NCBI GenBank assembly: GCA_001599595.1
Contig: BCHH01000010.1
Span: 1,929,035-1,993,034 of the forward strand
Source of the DNA: Beverwykella pulmonaria
Lineage: Eukaryota > Ascomycota > Dothideomycetes > Pleosporales > Melanommataceae
Direction of reading: 5' to 3'
DNA: 64,000 bases
Shown piece by piece: positions 19,883 through 30,766 of the stretch. A program made the position numbers and the translations under genes. Position 1 is the first letter of the stretch. The number at the start of each line of letters is the position of its first letter. Below the pieces are notes generated by a model. It was not told the origin of the DNA, did no database searches, and worked only from the letters and a program-made list of their open reading frames with translations.

Positions 19883-20180
19883 ACTAGGCTTGTGATTGAG
19901 CGATTTAGTGGCCGTTCGAAGTACAATATCGCACTTGTATTCCACGGCGGTGCTTATGTTCAGGTGGAAGTGTCATGGTGATGGTTAACTGTGCGCGAAG
20001 AATAATATGGTATGTGATGAGGCCACTCCGGGGACCCAAATTTGTCAGCACTACGAGTTCTCTGCCAAAGGCACAGCAGGCCGAAGACGAACTATATTGA
20101 TATCATAAATTATACAAGAGAGCCGAGCGATCTTCTCACGCCCAAGGGCTATATACAGATTTGAATCTCGAAGACTAGCA
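19883..20180. other. Intergenic between F-box gene and pirin
   Basis: Contains the 3' end of the pirin gene and the upstream region of the F-box gene. No further feature was seen. Confidence 0.35.
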
Positions 20181-21299
20181 CTACAGATCTATCACCCTAG
20201 TCTTCCCAATCTCACTCTCCCAGCCATACGCGCGCTCGAAGCCATTCGAATGCGTCTGGAAATCGCGCATGGCTTGCATAACCTCGTCCCTGCTGGTCAC
20301 AACAAAAGGTCCGTACTGTACAATGGGCTGGTTGAGCGGCAGACCCGCTACTAGGATGAAGTGTGCCTCTGTTTCTGCGCCCTCCTCGACCGAAATCTCG
20401 ACGCTGTCGCCCGTCTGCTCAAACACAACGTTGTGGTATTGCGGAATTGGCCTCGATATGCCACCGGAGGAGACAATGATGTTCCCGGAAAAGGTGTATG
20501 CGAAGGCGTTCCAGCCCTTGGGGAGCGGCTGCTTGACGGTGCCGCCGGGCTGGACTGTGTAGTCTAGCAGCCAGACGGGCGTGTATGCGAGTTCCTTAAC
20601 CGAGTCTGTGCCGTATGCGTGTCCGCTGATGATCTTGACTTTAACCTTGCCATCGTCGGCAGTGACTTCAGGTATTTCCTTGGCCCTCAAATCGCGGTAT
20701 CGCGGCTCGCAGGATTTGAGCGACTTGGGGAGGTCGACCCAGAGCTGGATGCCAACCGTAGGTTTGCCCTCTTTGTTCTGCTGCGGCATCTCCGAGTGCA
20801 TGATGCCCCTTCCGGCCGTCATGAATTGAAGGTCGCCCGCCTCGATTGTGCCGGCATTGCCCGTGAAGTCTTCGTGGTCAATCGCGCCTGCGAGGAGGTA
20901 CGTGATGGTTTCTTGGCCGCGGTGGGGGTGGTCGGGAAAGCCGGCGCCCGGGGGGACGCTGAAATGATCCAGCATGAGGAAGGGCGAAAAATGGCGTAGC
21001 TTAGGAGTTCCGACGGATCGCCTGACTCGTGCGCCCGCGCCTTCAGACTGCTCGATGGCGACGAAGGCTTGTTGGATCTTGCGCGGGGCATCGGTAGTGA
21101 GGTTCTCGGAGGGCGGGATGACGGGGAGGCCAGGGAAGGCTGTTGTGGTAGCGGTGGCTGTCGACATGGTGCGTGTAGGTTTTGCGAGTATGTTTGTGAG
21201 TGCTGGCTTGATATGTTTCGAAAAGCGCGAAAGCATGAACTCTTGGTTGTAGACTGCGATTGCTGCGAGGGCCAAGATGATAGAGAAAAGCGTCTTCAT
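20181..21299 (-). CDS. Pirin-family cupin protein with N-terminal membrane/targeting extension
   Basis: A single exon from ATG 21299, 372 aa. The bicupin pirin fold is clear: DHPHRGQETITYLLAG carries metal-ligand His124 and His126, and GRGIMHSEMP gives His168 and Glu170, so all four Fe ligands of human pirin are present. Pirins are Fe-dependent nuclear cofactors or quercetinase-like enzymes; fungal function is poorly defined. The first 45 residues (MKTLFSIILALAAIAVY..., basic SRFSKHIKPALTNILAKPTR) precede an internal Met (MSTATATTTAFPG) where most pirins begin. This suggests a signal anchor or mitochondrial presequence, with a possible alternative cytosolic start at that Met. No intron is needed. 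Confidence 0.9.
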   Translation of the reverse strand: MKTLFSIILALAAIAVYNQEFMLSRFSKHIKPALTNILAKPTRTMSTATATTTAFPGLPVIPPSENLTTDAPRKIQQAFVAIEQSEGAGARVRRSVGTPKLRHFSPFLMLDHFSVPPGAGFPDHPHRGQETITYLLAGAIDHEDFTGNAGTIEAGDLQFMTAGRGIMHSEMPQQNKEGKPTVGIQLWVDLPKSLKSCEPRYRDLRAKEIPEVTADDGKVKVKIISGHAYGTDSVKELAYTPVWLLDYTVQPGGTVKQPLPKGWNAFAYTFSGNIIVSSGGISRPIPQYHNVVFEQTGDSVEISVEEGAETEAHFILVAGLPLNQPIVQYGPFVVTSRDEVMQAMRDFQTHSNGFERAYGWESEIGKTRVIDL

Positions 21300-21867
21300 C
21301 GATGGCACGGCGGCTACTTATACTTGACCGAAGGAAGGGATCGAGAAGGTTCGGCGTGAACCAAAACGCGCGGAGGGCAGCTTAGAGGCATCGCGAGAGG
21401 GGTGGATAAGGGTTTAGAAAGCGGCGTCGACGAGGCCTCATTCTTGGCTCGCAGCTGCTTTGGAGATCATGACCAAGCTTTGGAAATCGGCTTCGGCAGC
21501 TGGGCTCGGATCGGATCGTGCCAAGCCCGGCGGGGCGGCCAATCAGAGGGGGCTGATGATTCGTGGTTCAGCACCTGCGGAAACACCAGAACTTCCCTCA
21601 TCAACACAGGGGAAGGGTTTCTCCATCACGAGTATAACATTCACGTTCATGAGCAGATTGAATTCTGAGCAAAGATAGCGCCTTGGAATGTTAGACCACG
21701 CTAGTTAGAAAATCATCTGTCTCTCTGTTCCCTTCCCTCGCCCATGAACGTCTTACTGAAGATGGTTTTGGCGCTCGACGTCGAAAAAGAGAAATAGACA
21801 CATTACAACGACGAGTGCCAAATATCAGCAAGCTTATACGTCAACCAGCCCACCCTCCCTCTTCCTT
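21300..21867. other. Upstream region of the pirin gene
   Basis: GC-richer near the gene. No additional ORF is supported. It presumably includes the pirin promoter. Confidence 0.4.
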
Positions 21868-22240
21868 CTAGCCTTCAACACCTCCACACCCCACTACGAC
21901 CCGACGAGGCCCCCGCGACGAATCCGCGTCATGCGAGTACACCAAATTGACAAAGTTCCCCCACAAGTTTGGTGGTCGAGTGTGGGCCCTCGACCCCAGT
22001 CTCCTTCGCCTTGACCACCACGTCGGTCTCTACGAACCCTGGATTGGCATGATAATGCGCACCTCCGGATGCTCGATTGGTAGCATCTATGACATGCGCA
22101 GCAGTGCTGCTTTGCTCGCTGTGTGGTGCGCCCAGCCGGTATCTTGACCCAGTGGCATGTCGTGCTGTTCAGCATTACGACGATGCCCTTCGGACCTGAC
22201 GAGTCTAAATCACCGCGGATGAAACAAGTCACCGTCATAT
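21868..22240 (-). pseudogene. Short-chain dehydrogenase C-terminal relic
   Basis: Translation on the minus strand, with frame changes, gives pieces of an SDR C-terminus: GIVVMLNSTTCHWVKIPAG, LPIEHPEVRII, HANPGFVETDVVVKAKETG, and LVGNFVNLVYSHDADSSRG. The NPGxVxTD motif and the closing segment (normally LPGNFAVWLASPEADFLRG-like) are typical of fungal SDRs. Frames are inconsistent and the Rossmann half is absent, so it is not functional. It lies next to the hydrolase/BVMO pair. Confidence 0.68.
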
Positions 22241-22326
22241 ATTGAGACGCGTTTACAAGCACAAACTGTTCGGTAACTAGCTAATAGTGATGATAGCGAA
22301 TCGGCACATCAATCACGTGCTCAGTT

Positions 22327-23831
22327 CTAACCAAGGGCCTTGTAGATTTGTGTCTCAATGTCGAACCACAACCCCAGAACTTTCGCATCGGCGAAGGGGA
22401 GGATCTGCGTACAGACCATGCCTCCGACGCCCTTCTCTCGATCACACCACCACCAGCAATTGGGCAGGCCTGCCCAGAACCCAGTACTCTTAGACCTTCC
22501 TGTTCCGCCACCATTGCTCAGCATGAAGGTCAGACCCCACCCCTGAGGGCCGTCGCCTGGTACAGGGTACAACTCTGGAATTGGGTTCGTCAGGTCAGGC
22601 CTAGCATCTGGTATGCCTTGACGACCGAAGTTGGGAAAGTCGGGTATCTACAAGGTTGGTGTCACAGTCAGCATATGTCTTCATAGGGCGGGCTGAAGCA
22701 ACCATCTCCACGTCCGTCTTAGACGCGCTGCAGCTTGCTCAGAGCATTACTTGATGGCAATTCCTATGATGGCACCAACTTCAAGAGAGAATATGGAGTC
22801 AATGCCCCAGATTCCTTACCTGGTTACGAAACATTTCGTCTACAGTCGACTTTTGGAGTATTTGAGCGCCCGTGCGCGGAGATGTCCCATCATTGAGGAG
22901 GGTGGCGATAATCTCTGCGTTAAATTAGAGCCGAGGAAGGTACGTTGTGCACTTGCGAAAAGCTTACGACAGTAGTCTTGTGGCCTTGCGAAACATCCTG
23001 CGCCAGCGCTGTTCAGAATGGTCTTGATCTCTTCGGCTTCTACCACCAATGGCTTGAGCAAGAGGTGCTGGCGTCTATCCAAGGACCCGTCATGCTTCCG
23101 GGAGTGCATGTACGCCAGTCGCTGCTTCATTGATTCATTCGGAAACATGGAAATGTTCTCCAGGCCAAGCGGCTTGAAGATATTCTTGTCAAGATATTCG
23201 TTGAGGGAAAGTCCAGTCGCGCGTTCCAGCACAATCCCGGCCCAGTCAATATTCACACCGTATTCCCAACCTTCTCCTGGCTGGCGGATGAGCGGCTGCA
23301 CGATGTCCTTAAAGCTCCCGGAGAACTCGTCGAAACCGGCAGGAGAAAAGTCGCGGAGCTTAGGGTTGAAGAAGGTATATCCAAAACCAGCTGTCTACAC
23401 TGTCAGTCAAAGCTCGAATGCAATCGAGAGGAAAATTGAGTACCTGTATGGTTCAACAGCATCCTCAGTGTTATTTTCCTTTTCTTCTCTACTAGTTTCC
23501 CATCGTCTTGAAGCACCTTGACCTCCCTTAGTTCCGGACACAACTTTTCCACTTGATCGCCATCATCCAGTTTGAGCTCTCCCTTCTCGACAAGTTGCAT
23601 GACGGCGACGCCTGCGACCATCTTCGTACATGATGCAATCCAGAATATGTTGTCGAGTGTCATGGGCTCGGAGCTGTTACATCCTCGTTTACCGCCAGCG
23701 TATGCAAAGAGCTCATTGCCATCATTGTCAACAACGACGACGCTCGTGCCTGGGATATCAGATTTTGGATCGGCGCAAGCCTTGTCAATAGTTTGCTGGA
23801 GATTCTTCTTAATTTCGGCGGAAAGAGGCAT
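22327..23831 (-). CDS. Class-C beta-lactamase-fold serine hydrolase (esterase/transesterase)
   Basis: Exons 23444-23831, 22968-23390, 22820-22914 and 22327-22647 give 408 aa; introns are 53, 53 and 172 nt. The S-x-x-K motif is IASCTKM (Ser67, Lys70) and the second-motif Tyr lies in EYGVNIDWAG (Tyr173). The end region WAGLPNCWWWCDREKGVGG occupies the place of the third (HxG/WxG) motif of LovD/EstB-type enzymes. There is no signal peptide, so it is probably cytosolic. Fungal members are esterases or acyltransferases rather than beta-lactamases. The start ATG 23831 faces the BVMO gene at 24646 across an 814-bp shared upstream region. The third intron is unusually long. Confidence 0.88.
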
Positions 23832-24645
23832 TGTGTTCAATGATTAAGAAAGAGCTATGCAGACGACGCTGTTCCCCTTCCCTTATTAAGTATACACACA
23901 TGGACAAACGGAAGTTAACGTTTGTGGCTTGAAGCTCTCCAAGCTCAGAGCTCCCGAAGGAGAGCAGCTTGTGCAATCCCACGTCACTTTTGACCGAGGC
24001 ATTTTTACCCCGCAATATGCTGCATCAACAGCAACCATTTTTGTCTTAGCGATCTGCGTCATCCTGTCCCTGGTGGCGTTCGATTTGAACAGCGGACCCG
24101 CTCTAAAAGAGGGGCAAGGTGCAGAGCTTACTGAATCAAGACCTCACTATTGGGGGCCGCACGTGGATTCTTGGTCGAAGGACCTTTTGCCGCTGGTACT
24201 CTGACAACCAAGCGGCGACCAGAAGCCTTCTTGCGCTTATAACAGAGCAGGTAATGTTAGCCTTATTGAACTGAACAAGTGGGTTTTCTATAACCTTCTG
24301 TTAGATTCAAGTAGAAAGACAAAATGATGCCTTTGTCTACCGTCGACTATTATATAATATAGGGTGTGGGTGATCGTCGAAATACCAGTTCCCCTCTTTT
24401 GGACCAATGGTCCTTACGTCCCCTGTTAGCATCCCGTTTTACTAGTAAGATGTAGCAATGAATTGGGCCAAGTTTGCGGACCCTAATACTCGTCGGGTCC
24501 GCAGTTTTCGCAACGGTTCCGTCTCAATCCCTGTTGCGGCTCTAAAGGACAGGGTTGTTCGAAAAACAAGAGGGGAAGATACAGAAAAGAGACATGTATA
24601 AATATATCAGGATGATTGTTTTCAAACCACCAGGATTGACTTTTC
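23832..24645. promoter_or_regulatory. Bidirectional upstream region of hydrolase and BVMO genes
   Basis: Separates two divergent enzyme genes. No repeat was found. A TATAATATAGG stretch near 24352 is a possible core-promoter element for the BVMO gene. Divergent placement allows co-regulation, but no operator can be named. Confidence 0.45.
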
Positions 24646-26755
24646 ATGTCATTTAACGCCTTCACCATGAGCAGTAACGGCAATACCAACGGAAACCAGG
24701 TGGAGGAGACCCCAGCTCTCCCAGCCCGCATGCATTCGGAGTTGAAAGAGTACTCCCGGAGACGTGGCACTGAATACCCGTATAGCGACGACCTTGAAGT
24801 TGACGTATTGATTGTAGGGGCTGGCTTCGGTGAGCATACTCATCCTCGAGATTAACATCTGACTGACAAGAGTACACCTCAGGCGGCGTCTTCTGTCTCA
24901 AGACTCTTCGAGAGCAAGGCTACAAAGCTGTCATTTACGAAGCCGGCACGAGTTTCGGTGGCACCTGGCGATGGAACCGCTACCCAGGTGCTCGAGTTGA
25001 TTCCGAGGTCCCCGAGTATCAGTTCAGCTGGCCAGAGACGTACAAAGACTGGTGCTGGTCCACTAATTATCCCGACTACAAGGAGCTTCGAGCCTACTTT
25101 GACCATGTTGACAAGGTCCTTGACCTCAGCAAGGACTGTTCCTTTGAGACTGTCGTTGTCGGTGCGCAGTTTCACACCGACGAGGGGAAATGGCATGTCA
25201 AGACCGAAGACGGAAGGATCGCTAAGAGCAAGTTCTTGATTGTTGCTGCTGGATTTGCTTCGAAGAGGTACATCCCCGACTTCAAGGGATTGGATAAGTT
25301 CAAAGGGGTCATTCATCACTCTTCTTTCTGGCCTGAAGAAGGTAAGTAACAGGTATTCAATCTACATACCATCACTTAATTCCTATAAAGGTGTCGATAC
25401 GAAAGGCAAACGAGTTGCCGTCATTGGCACAGGCGCTTCCGGAGTCCAAATCGTCCAGGAGCTCGGGCCACAGGTTGGTGAAATGAAGGTTTTCCAACGT
25501 ACACCAAACCTCGCTGTACCCATGGGCAAGCGTAATCTCACCCAAGAGGAACAGAACAAGGACAAACACTGGTACTATCGCCTTTATGAGCTACGCGAGA
25601 AGTGCTTTGGCGGATTTTTCTACGGTATGCATGAGAAGAACACGTTTGACGATACGCCGGAGCAACGAGAGGCTTTCTATCAGAAGCTGTGGGACCATGG
25701 CGGATTCAGGTTCTGGCTCGGCAACTACAAAGATGTGAGTTGACCCTTCTCGGAACTTGCTGACTCAGTGAAGAATCTTACTAATTGCGTCAGATGCTCA
25801 TCAACCCGGAAGCGAACCAAGAAGCCTACAACTTCTGGGCCAAAAACGTCCGCTGCCGCATTGGCGACGCCCGTAAACGTGATATCCTCGCGCCGCTCAA
25901 GATGCCACATTACTTTGGTATTAAGCGCCCTTGCCTCGAGCAACATTACTACGAGGAGTTCAATCGTGAAAATGTCGATGTGATTGACATCAAAGACAAT
26001 CCGATTGCCGAGTTCACAGAGACTGGCATCAAGCTGCAGAATGGAGATCATTACGAATTCGACGTGGTCGCCATTGCTACTGGCTTTGTACGATTTCTAT
26101 CCCGGTAGATTGAGCATTTTGTCTGATATGAATGTAGGATATCACGACAGGTGGAATGACAAACATGGGACTCGTCAGCATCAACGATACCACGATCCAA
26201 GACGAGTGGCGAAAAGCCGCATACACTTATCTCGGCACCACAGTCTCTGGTAATCATACATCCCCTTTCTTTCTCCTCGCCTCTCCCTCTCCTTCTCCTC
26301 CAAACCAACAATCACCCAGGTTATCCAAACATGTTCCACCTCTACGGCCCACACGGCCCCACACTACTCTCGAACGGGCCCTCAACTGTCGAAGTCCAAG
26401 GTCGATGGATCGTAGACTGTATCAACAAATGCAAGAGAGAAGGTCTCAAGTATATTAATCCGACGGAGGAAGCGTCCAAGGAGTGGAAGAAGAGGATCAA
26501 TGCATTGAGTGATGCGACATTGTTTCCGACGACGAGGAGTACGTATATGGGAGGCAGTATGCCCGGGAAGGCGTTTGAGCAGGTGAATTTTGCTGGTAAG
26601 TCTAGTCTGTTTCTGTCTACGTGGGTTAGTGAGATGGTAGTGTAGTTGATTGGGATGTGCTAATGTGATTCTTAGGTGGGATACCGCAGTATGCTATTGA
26701 GATTCGGGAGGCGCTGGATGGGTGGAAGGGATTTCAGACTGTGAAGGCAGCGTAA
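24646..26755 (+). CDS. Baeyer-Villiger monooxygenase (class B flavoprotein)
   Basis: Seven exons: 24646-24829, 24883-25341, 25391-25734, 25794-26087, 26138-26249, 26320-26595 and 26676-26755. They give 582 aa (575 if the second ATG at 24667 is used). All introns are 49-80 nt with GT-AG ends. Motifs in order: the FAD Rossmann site VLIVGAGFGG, GTWRWNRYPGARVDSE, the BVMO fingerprint FKGVIHHSSFWP (FxGxxxHxxxWP), and the NADPH Rossmann site VAVIGTGASGVQ. These match NADPH/FAD Baeyer-Villiger enzymes that insert oxygen next to a ketone to give an ester or lactone. The substrate is unknown. Confidence 0.93.
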
Positions 26756-27302
26756 GCGTGAGCGCGGATTCAGAAATGAGGCAAAGTTACTGGCCAAATT
26801 CAGTTTAGGTTCCACTTCTATCAATATATAATATACTGCTCCGTCTCCTTTCCTCACTGTCGAGAGACATCTGCGCGCGGGTGCTCTAACAAATTTTATA
26901 ACCTTGTTCTGTCAACACAGCTTCCTACAATCTTTTCAGCACGACTCACTGCTGCTTTCACCCGTCGCACTCAGGATAATTTATGTTAGGATAGTAAGAA
27001 AGTTGCACGCAGGGCATCCTTGTCGATCTCTCCACATTCACTCTCTCAGCGGTCGCTCGTCGTACTACATGCTAATTTTAATCGTTTGCCAGCTAATGGT
27101 GAGTAAGGCACTTGTTCAGCACCTTGAGGTTTGGCTAAGGCATCAATGCATTCAGCCTGTGGCGCTCACGGTGGCGCAGCGCTCTTGCACTCGCATCTTT
27201 TAGGCCCCACTCAATATATAAGACACAGGCTCTTGATTTGCAATTTTCCTTTCCTTTTCATATATTATTTTTTATCAATTGTGAAATTAAGTCCTCCAAG
27301 CC
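26756..27302. other. Intergenic, no gene seen
   Basis: 3' flank of the BVMO gene and upstream region of the F-box-like gene. A CT-rich, then AT-rich tract precedes the ATG at 27303. No repeat was found. Confidence 0.4.
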
Positions 27303-28307
27303 ATGTCGGCCGTCTCAAACCCTGCCTCTCAAGTCCTCGCAATTCCAGAGCTGCTTGAGCCGATCCTGCTTTATGCTGCACTTCCAGCCTCCTTGCCTAA
27401 GAATGAGAGGGAATCTGAAAAGAAAGAAGAAAACGTAGAACGCCTTGCCAACCATTTTGGATTCTCCCAACCTCCCCACGATCTTGTCGACTGTGAAGCG
27501 AGATCGCGCGGTATCCGATTTATCCTCACATCCGCCCTGCGCGTCAGCAAATTCTGGAACAATGTTATCAATGACTCTAAAAAAATCCAAGAGGTGTTGT
27601 TCTTTAAATGGAGCAACATTATTTATCTAAAGGATACGCCAACATTCAACCCGCTTCTGGTGTCAACATTCACCTGGGGTTATTTCCACCTCTCGCTACC
27701 GCTTAACAAGGAAAAGGACGACAGAATTCGTAATTCGATCGTCTATGCAAATGCCAGTTGGCGTAGGATGTTTCCGGCTGTACCGCCAGTCAAGGAGATC
27801 AATATGCATCAGGAAGAACTCACGAGCTACTTTGACCTTGACCGCCATGGCAGAATTGCCTTAGAAGATATTGGAGAAAACGATGGACTACGCATGGGGC
27901 TCTTATTCGATATCGTTGAGGAGAGCACAGAGCCGGTAGATACCTCGATCTTTCACGTTGGTTGGTGGGGTTCAATTGAGATGGCGGCCCAGCCTGAAGA
28001 GATTAAGTAAGCATAGTTTTTCATCCATGTCCTATTTAAGTTGAGTCTAATGTGATTTAGGGAGTATTATAGAAAGCACAGAGTGAATTCATTCCAAATT
28101 AGCGGGTTTGCAGGACCTACCGTGCCTCTGTTTAATGGAAATGCGGATGCAATTGCGGTGAATAGCGTTTTCATTCTACTATCTAAGGCCGTCCCAAAAC
28201 GAACACGTGTAGGCTCCGGGGTACCATCTTATCCGAAAATGGAAAGCGAAGGGAAGCAGTGGCATCTTGAACGTATACAATGGGGAGAGTGGGCTAGATC
28301 AAAGTAA
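27303..28307 (+). CDS. F-box-like fungal protein, 316 aa
   Basis: Exons 27303-28006 and 28061-28307; the 54-nt intron has GTAAGC, a GTCTAATG branch and TAG. The N-terminal part reads VLAIPELLEPILLYAALPAS, then SALRVSKFWNNVINDSKKIQ and EVLFFKW. This is the layout of a large fungal F-box family, in which ANASWRRMFPAVPPVKEI is also a recurring feature. Such proteins are presumed SCF ubiquitin-ligase adaptors and are often expanded. The C-terminal part after the intron has no recognised repeat. No target can be inferred. Confidence 0.78.
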
Positions 28308-28793
28308 ACTGTTATGTCAAATTTCCATACCATTTAGAGATAAAATGAGGGGCGGGAGAGGGTTTATAGATGGTATTTCACCACAAAGCCGTGAATACTT
28401 TGACAAATGCCTTGCAACCTTCGCATTTAGTACGAAATTTCATAGCAGGTATGAGCTTGCAGAGTGGATACTAAAGCACCCTCACGCAGCAAGGAATCCC
28501 GCTTTACCGCTACGTGGCTCGTCTAGCAAATCTATAGGCTTGCTGGTACTCTAGGAGCAAATCGCAATCAAGAAAAAATTCCTGTAAACTTAATTATGCT
28601 TGAGGTGCGAAAAGCCGTTTCAAGAAGAATTTGGTAAGCTGCCTTTTGAGTCAGCTGTTTCCAGCATTCGGTAGAACTCATATGTTTACCTTTGGAAATC
28701 AGTTGGGCATGGTTTACGTTTTCACATAGGCCTTTGGCAGTATGAGATGATTCGTCCTTGATGTAGAAACGAAACTAAAGGACCATATTGTTC
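28308..28793. other. Intergenic, no supported gene
   Basis: An open frame continues at about 28267-28554 in another phase without an ATG start; it has no recognisable domain and I do not call it. Confidence 0.35.
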
Positions 28794-28924
28794 TGTAAGC
28801 CGAGGACACCATAATGTCACGTGGATATGCCACTGACTAATCAGTCCGTCATATATATATCAGCTGTACATACATCACATACAAGACACATCTGGACACT
28901 CTTTCCTCCACACTCCAGTTTACA
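28794..28924. repeat. MITE family A, copy 2 (131 bp, TSD TGTTC)
   Basis: Ends TGTAAGC and GTTTACA; almost identical to 6568-6698 along its length. Direct repeats TGTTC flank it at 28789-28793 and 28925-28929. Confidence 0.9.
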
Positions 28925-28970
28925 TGTTCCAACGTGACTAAAATCATTCCACCTACTATGATACCTAACT

Positions 28971-29107
28971 TGTTAGATTGTAGAAATATGATGATATTGA
29001 TGATGATGTGTCCCCCGGACATGTATGCGTACGGGAGGGGTTCCGGTCGCAGGTGAGCTATGACCACATTCACGTGATATATTTATGTACATGTATATAG
29101 TCCGACA
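28971..29107. repeat. Solo-LTR-like repeat C, 137 bp, TSD TAACT
   Basis: Begins TGTTAGATTGTAG and ends TATATAGTCCGACA, so it has TG...CA ends. Perfect 5-bp direct repeats TAACT flank it (28966-28970, 29108-29112). A second, more diverged copy is at 52119-52264. It lies only 46 bp from MITE copy 2. No internal retrotransposon domain is nearby. Confidence 0.8.
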
Positions 29108-29352
29108 TAACTTTGGTGCAAAGAAGAAACCCTAGAAGCTAATGTTTAGGGACAACCTCTGGCATAAAACCTTCCCCCCCGGAGAGTGTTTAACCATTTG
29201 AAAACATCATACAAAAATGTACCCGTAGCCGACCCGAGTAGCACCCACAGCACGTGTGGCTTGGCAAATCAGGCCTCAAAGGCGCTTACTGGTACCTCAT
29301 CCTACATCAACCCCGCCACCACGACAATAATTTGGTCAACTGGAGACTCTCC

Positions 29353-30408
29353 ATGAAGCCACAACTGCAGCCTGTAGCTCAGCGAGCCTTCTCCTCTCTA
29401 CCGATTGAACTGTTTCTGAATGTTCTAGACCAGCTGGTTGGGACCCGCGATGGCCGCCCGCCTGTAGCATTTGCACCGTCGGACTCGATCACTAAGGCAC
29501 TGCGCGCTGTGACCCTCGTGTCTCGCAGTCTGTATCCAGTAGCCTCACGGTATCTCTATGCGCACTGCCTTTACCTGCACAGCTCTACGAGTTACTCTCG
29601 TTTCCGGCGAACATTCGGACTTCATCTTGGGGTGTATCACCCACAGGCTTTGCAATATGGCGAGGCAGGCCGAAATGAGCCACTCTTCGCCGAGGCTGAT
29701 ATCCCACGGTACATCACATCTCTCTTTCTGTCGCCGCAGAGAAAAGAAGCTTGCGGGAACGCGACGCCCATGGTGCGATTGCCTCAAATCATTGATCTAT
29801 GCAACATTATAGGCCCAATGCTGAAAAGGCTCGCCATGGATCTACAACCCATCTACGCACCCACGTCGGAGATCGAATTCATGAACCCCTATTTTTCAGA
29901 AAACAGTGTATTTACACGCATGCCGAATCTGGAGGAGCTAGTCTGCTCATTCGATGTCACAGACTACTTCCCTCATCCGCCACCAAGCCTTAAGCGTCTA
30001 GCCATTACGAGCCAAGGCCTGAGAACGAGCGACACATTACTGAAATTCTGCCTTGGTATAGAAAGCCTAGAGATTCTATTCTTCCTCCGCCACCCTAAGA
30101 TGGAGGCCACTGATATTGATTCCATCTTCGAGCACTACACGGGCCGGCATCTGGACGTGGTACTCGTCGATGTTAATGCAAATCATTGCACGCCAAAGTA
30201 TACCCGAAACTGGACGGACGAGGATAAGGTTACAATTTGGGAGCTTGATGTTCCGAAGAGTTATTACGGTGATGATGATGATTTGATTCTTTGTGATAGC
30301 TGGTTTTGGAACCATGGTGTGAGTGGCACCCTGTTTATGCAGGAGAAGAGAAAGATGGAAAGTTGGAGTCAGGTTCGGGCGAAATTAAATGTTGTCAAGA
30401 ACAATTGA
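29353..30408 (+). CDS. F-box domain protein, 351 aa
   Basis: Single exon. The first in-frame ATG is at 29353 (MKPQLQPVAQRAF). The open frame reaches further upstream but without an ATG. The F-box is at the N-terminus: SSLPIELFLNVLDQLVG, then ALRAVTLVSRSLYPVASRYLY. The middle has Leu-rich stretches (RMPNLEELVCSF, PSLKRLAITSQGL), as in fungal F-box/LRR-like proteins. An acidic GDDDDLILCD lies near the C-terminus. It is presumably an SCF adaptor with an unknown substrate. It sits directly downstream of a MITE and a solo LTR. Confidence 0.8.
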   Translation: MKPQLQPVAQRAFSSLPIELFLNVLDQLVGTRDGRPPVAFAPSDSITKALRAVTLVSRSLYPVASRYLYAHCLYLHSSTSYSRFRRTFGLHLGVYHPQALQYGEAGRNEPLFAEADIPRYITSLFLSPQRKEACGNATPMVRLPQIIDLCNIIGPMLKRLAMDLQPIYAPTSEIEFMNPYFSENSVFTRMPNLEELVCSFDVTDYFPHPPPSLKRLAITSQGLRTSDTLLKFCLGIESLEILFFLRHPKMEATDIDSIFEHYTGRHLDVVLVDVNANHCTPKYTRNWTDEDKVTIWELDVPKSYYGDDDDLILCDSWFWNHGVSGTLFMQEKRKMESWSQVRAKLNVVKNN

Positions 30409-30766
30409 GACGGACATAAACGCGAAATTGGTTGAAAGACAGACTGGATATTTGATGTTGATTGAGCTAGGAGGATTCTTGTGGATATATGCACAAAGTT
30501 ATTTGGAAAAACCAGCTTTGTTTTTTTTTTTTTTTTTTGGACTGGGTGGAGGTTCATTGACCCTTTCTCGATGAGGGGTTGGGTTTGTTGTCGAGATCGG
30601 ACGGTGTGCTACTCTTCAGCTACGTCTTTCTTGCATACAGAAGATTTGTTTCTTTATCACAAAGGCTTTGGTGACTGTTCTCTGGCTGTTCGTCTTCCAT
30701 ATACTCTACATATAACTCCTCACCAGCCATCATCGCATCAGCCAAGTACGCTCTTCTATCATCGTC
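30409..30766. other. Convergent intergenic region with an 18-19 base T run
   Basis: Lies between the 3' ends of the F-box gene and the SDR gene. A homopolymeric T tract is at about 30520-30538. No gene was found. Confidence 0.5.

Noticed and set aside
28267..28554. Open frame after the F-box-like gene
   Set aside because: No ATG start, overlaps the end of the annotated exon in a different phase, and shows no recognisable domain.
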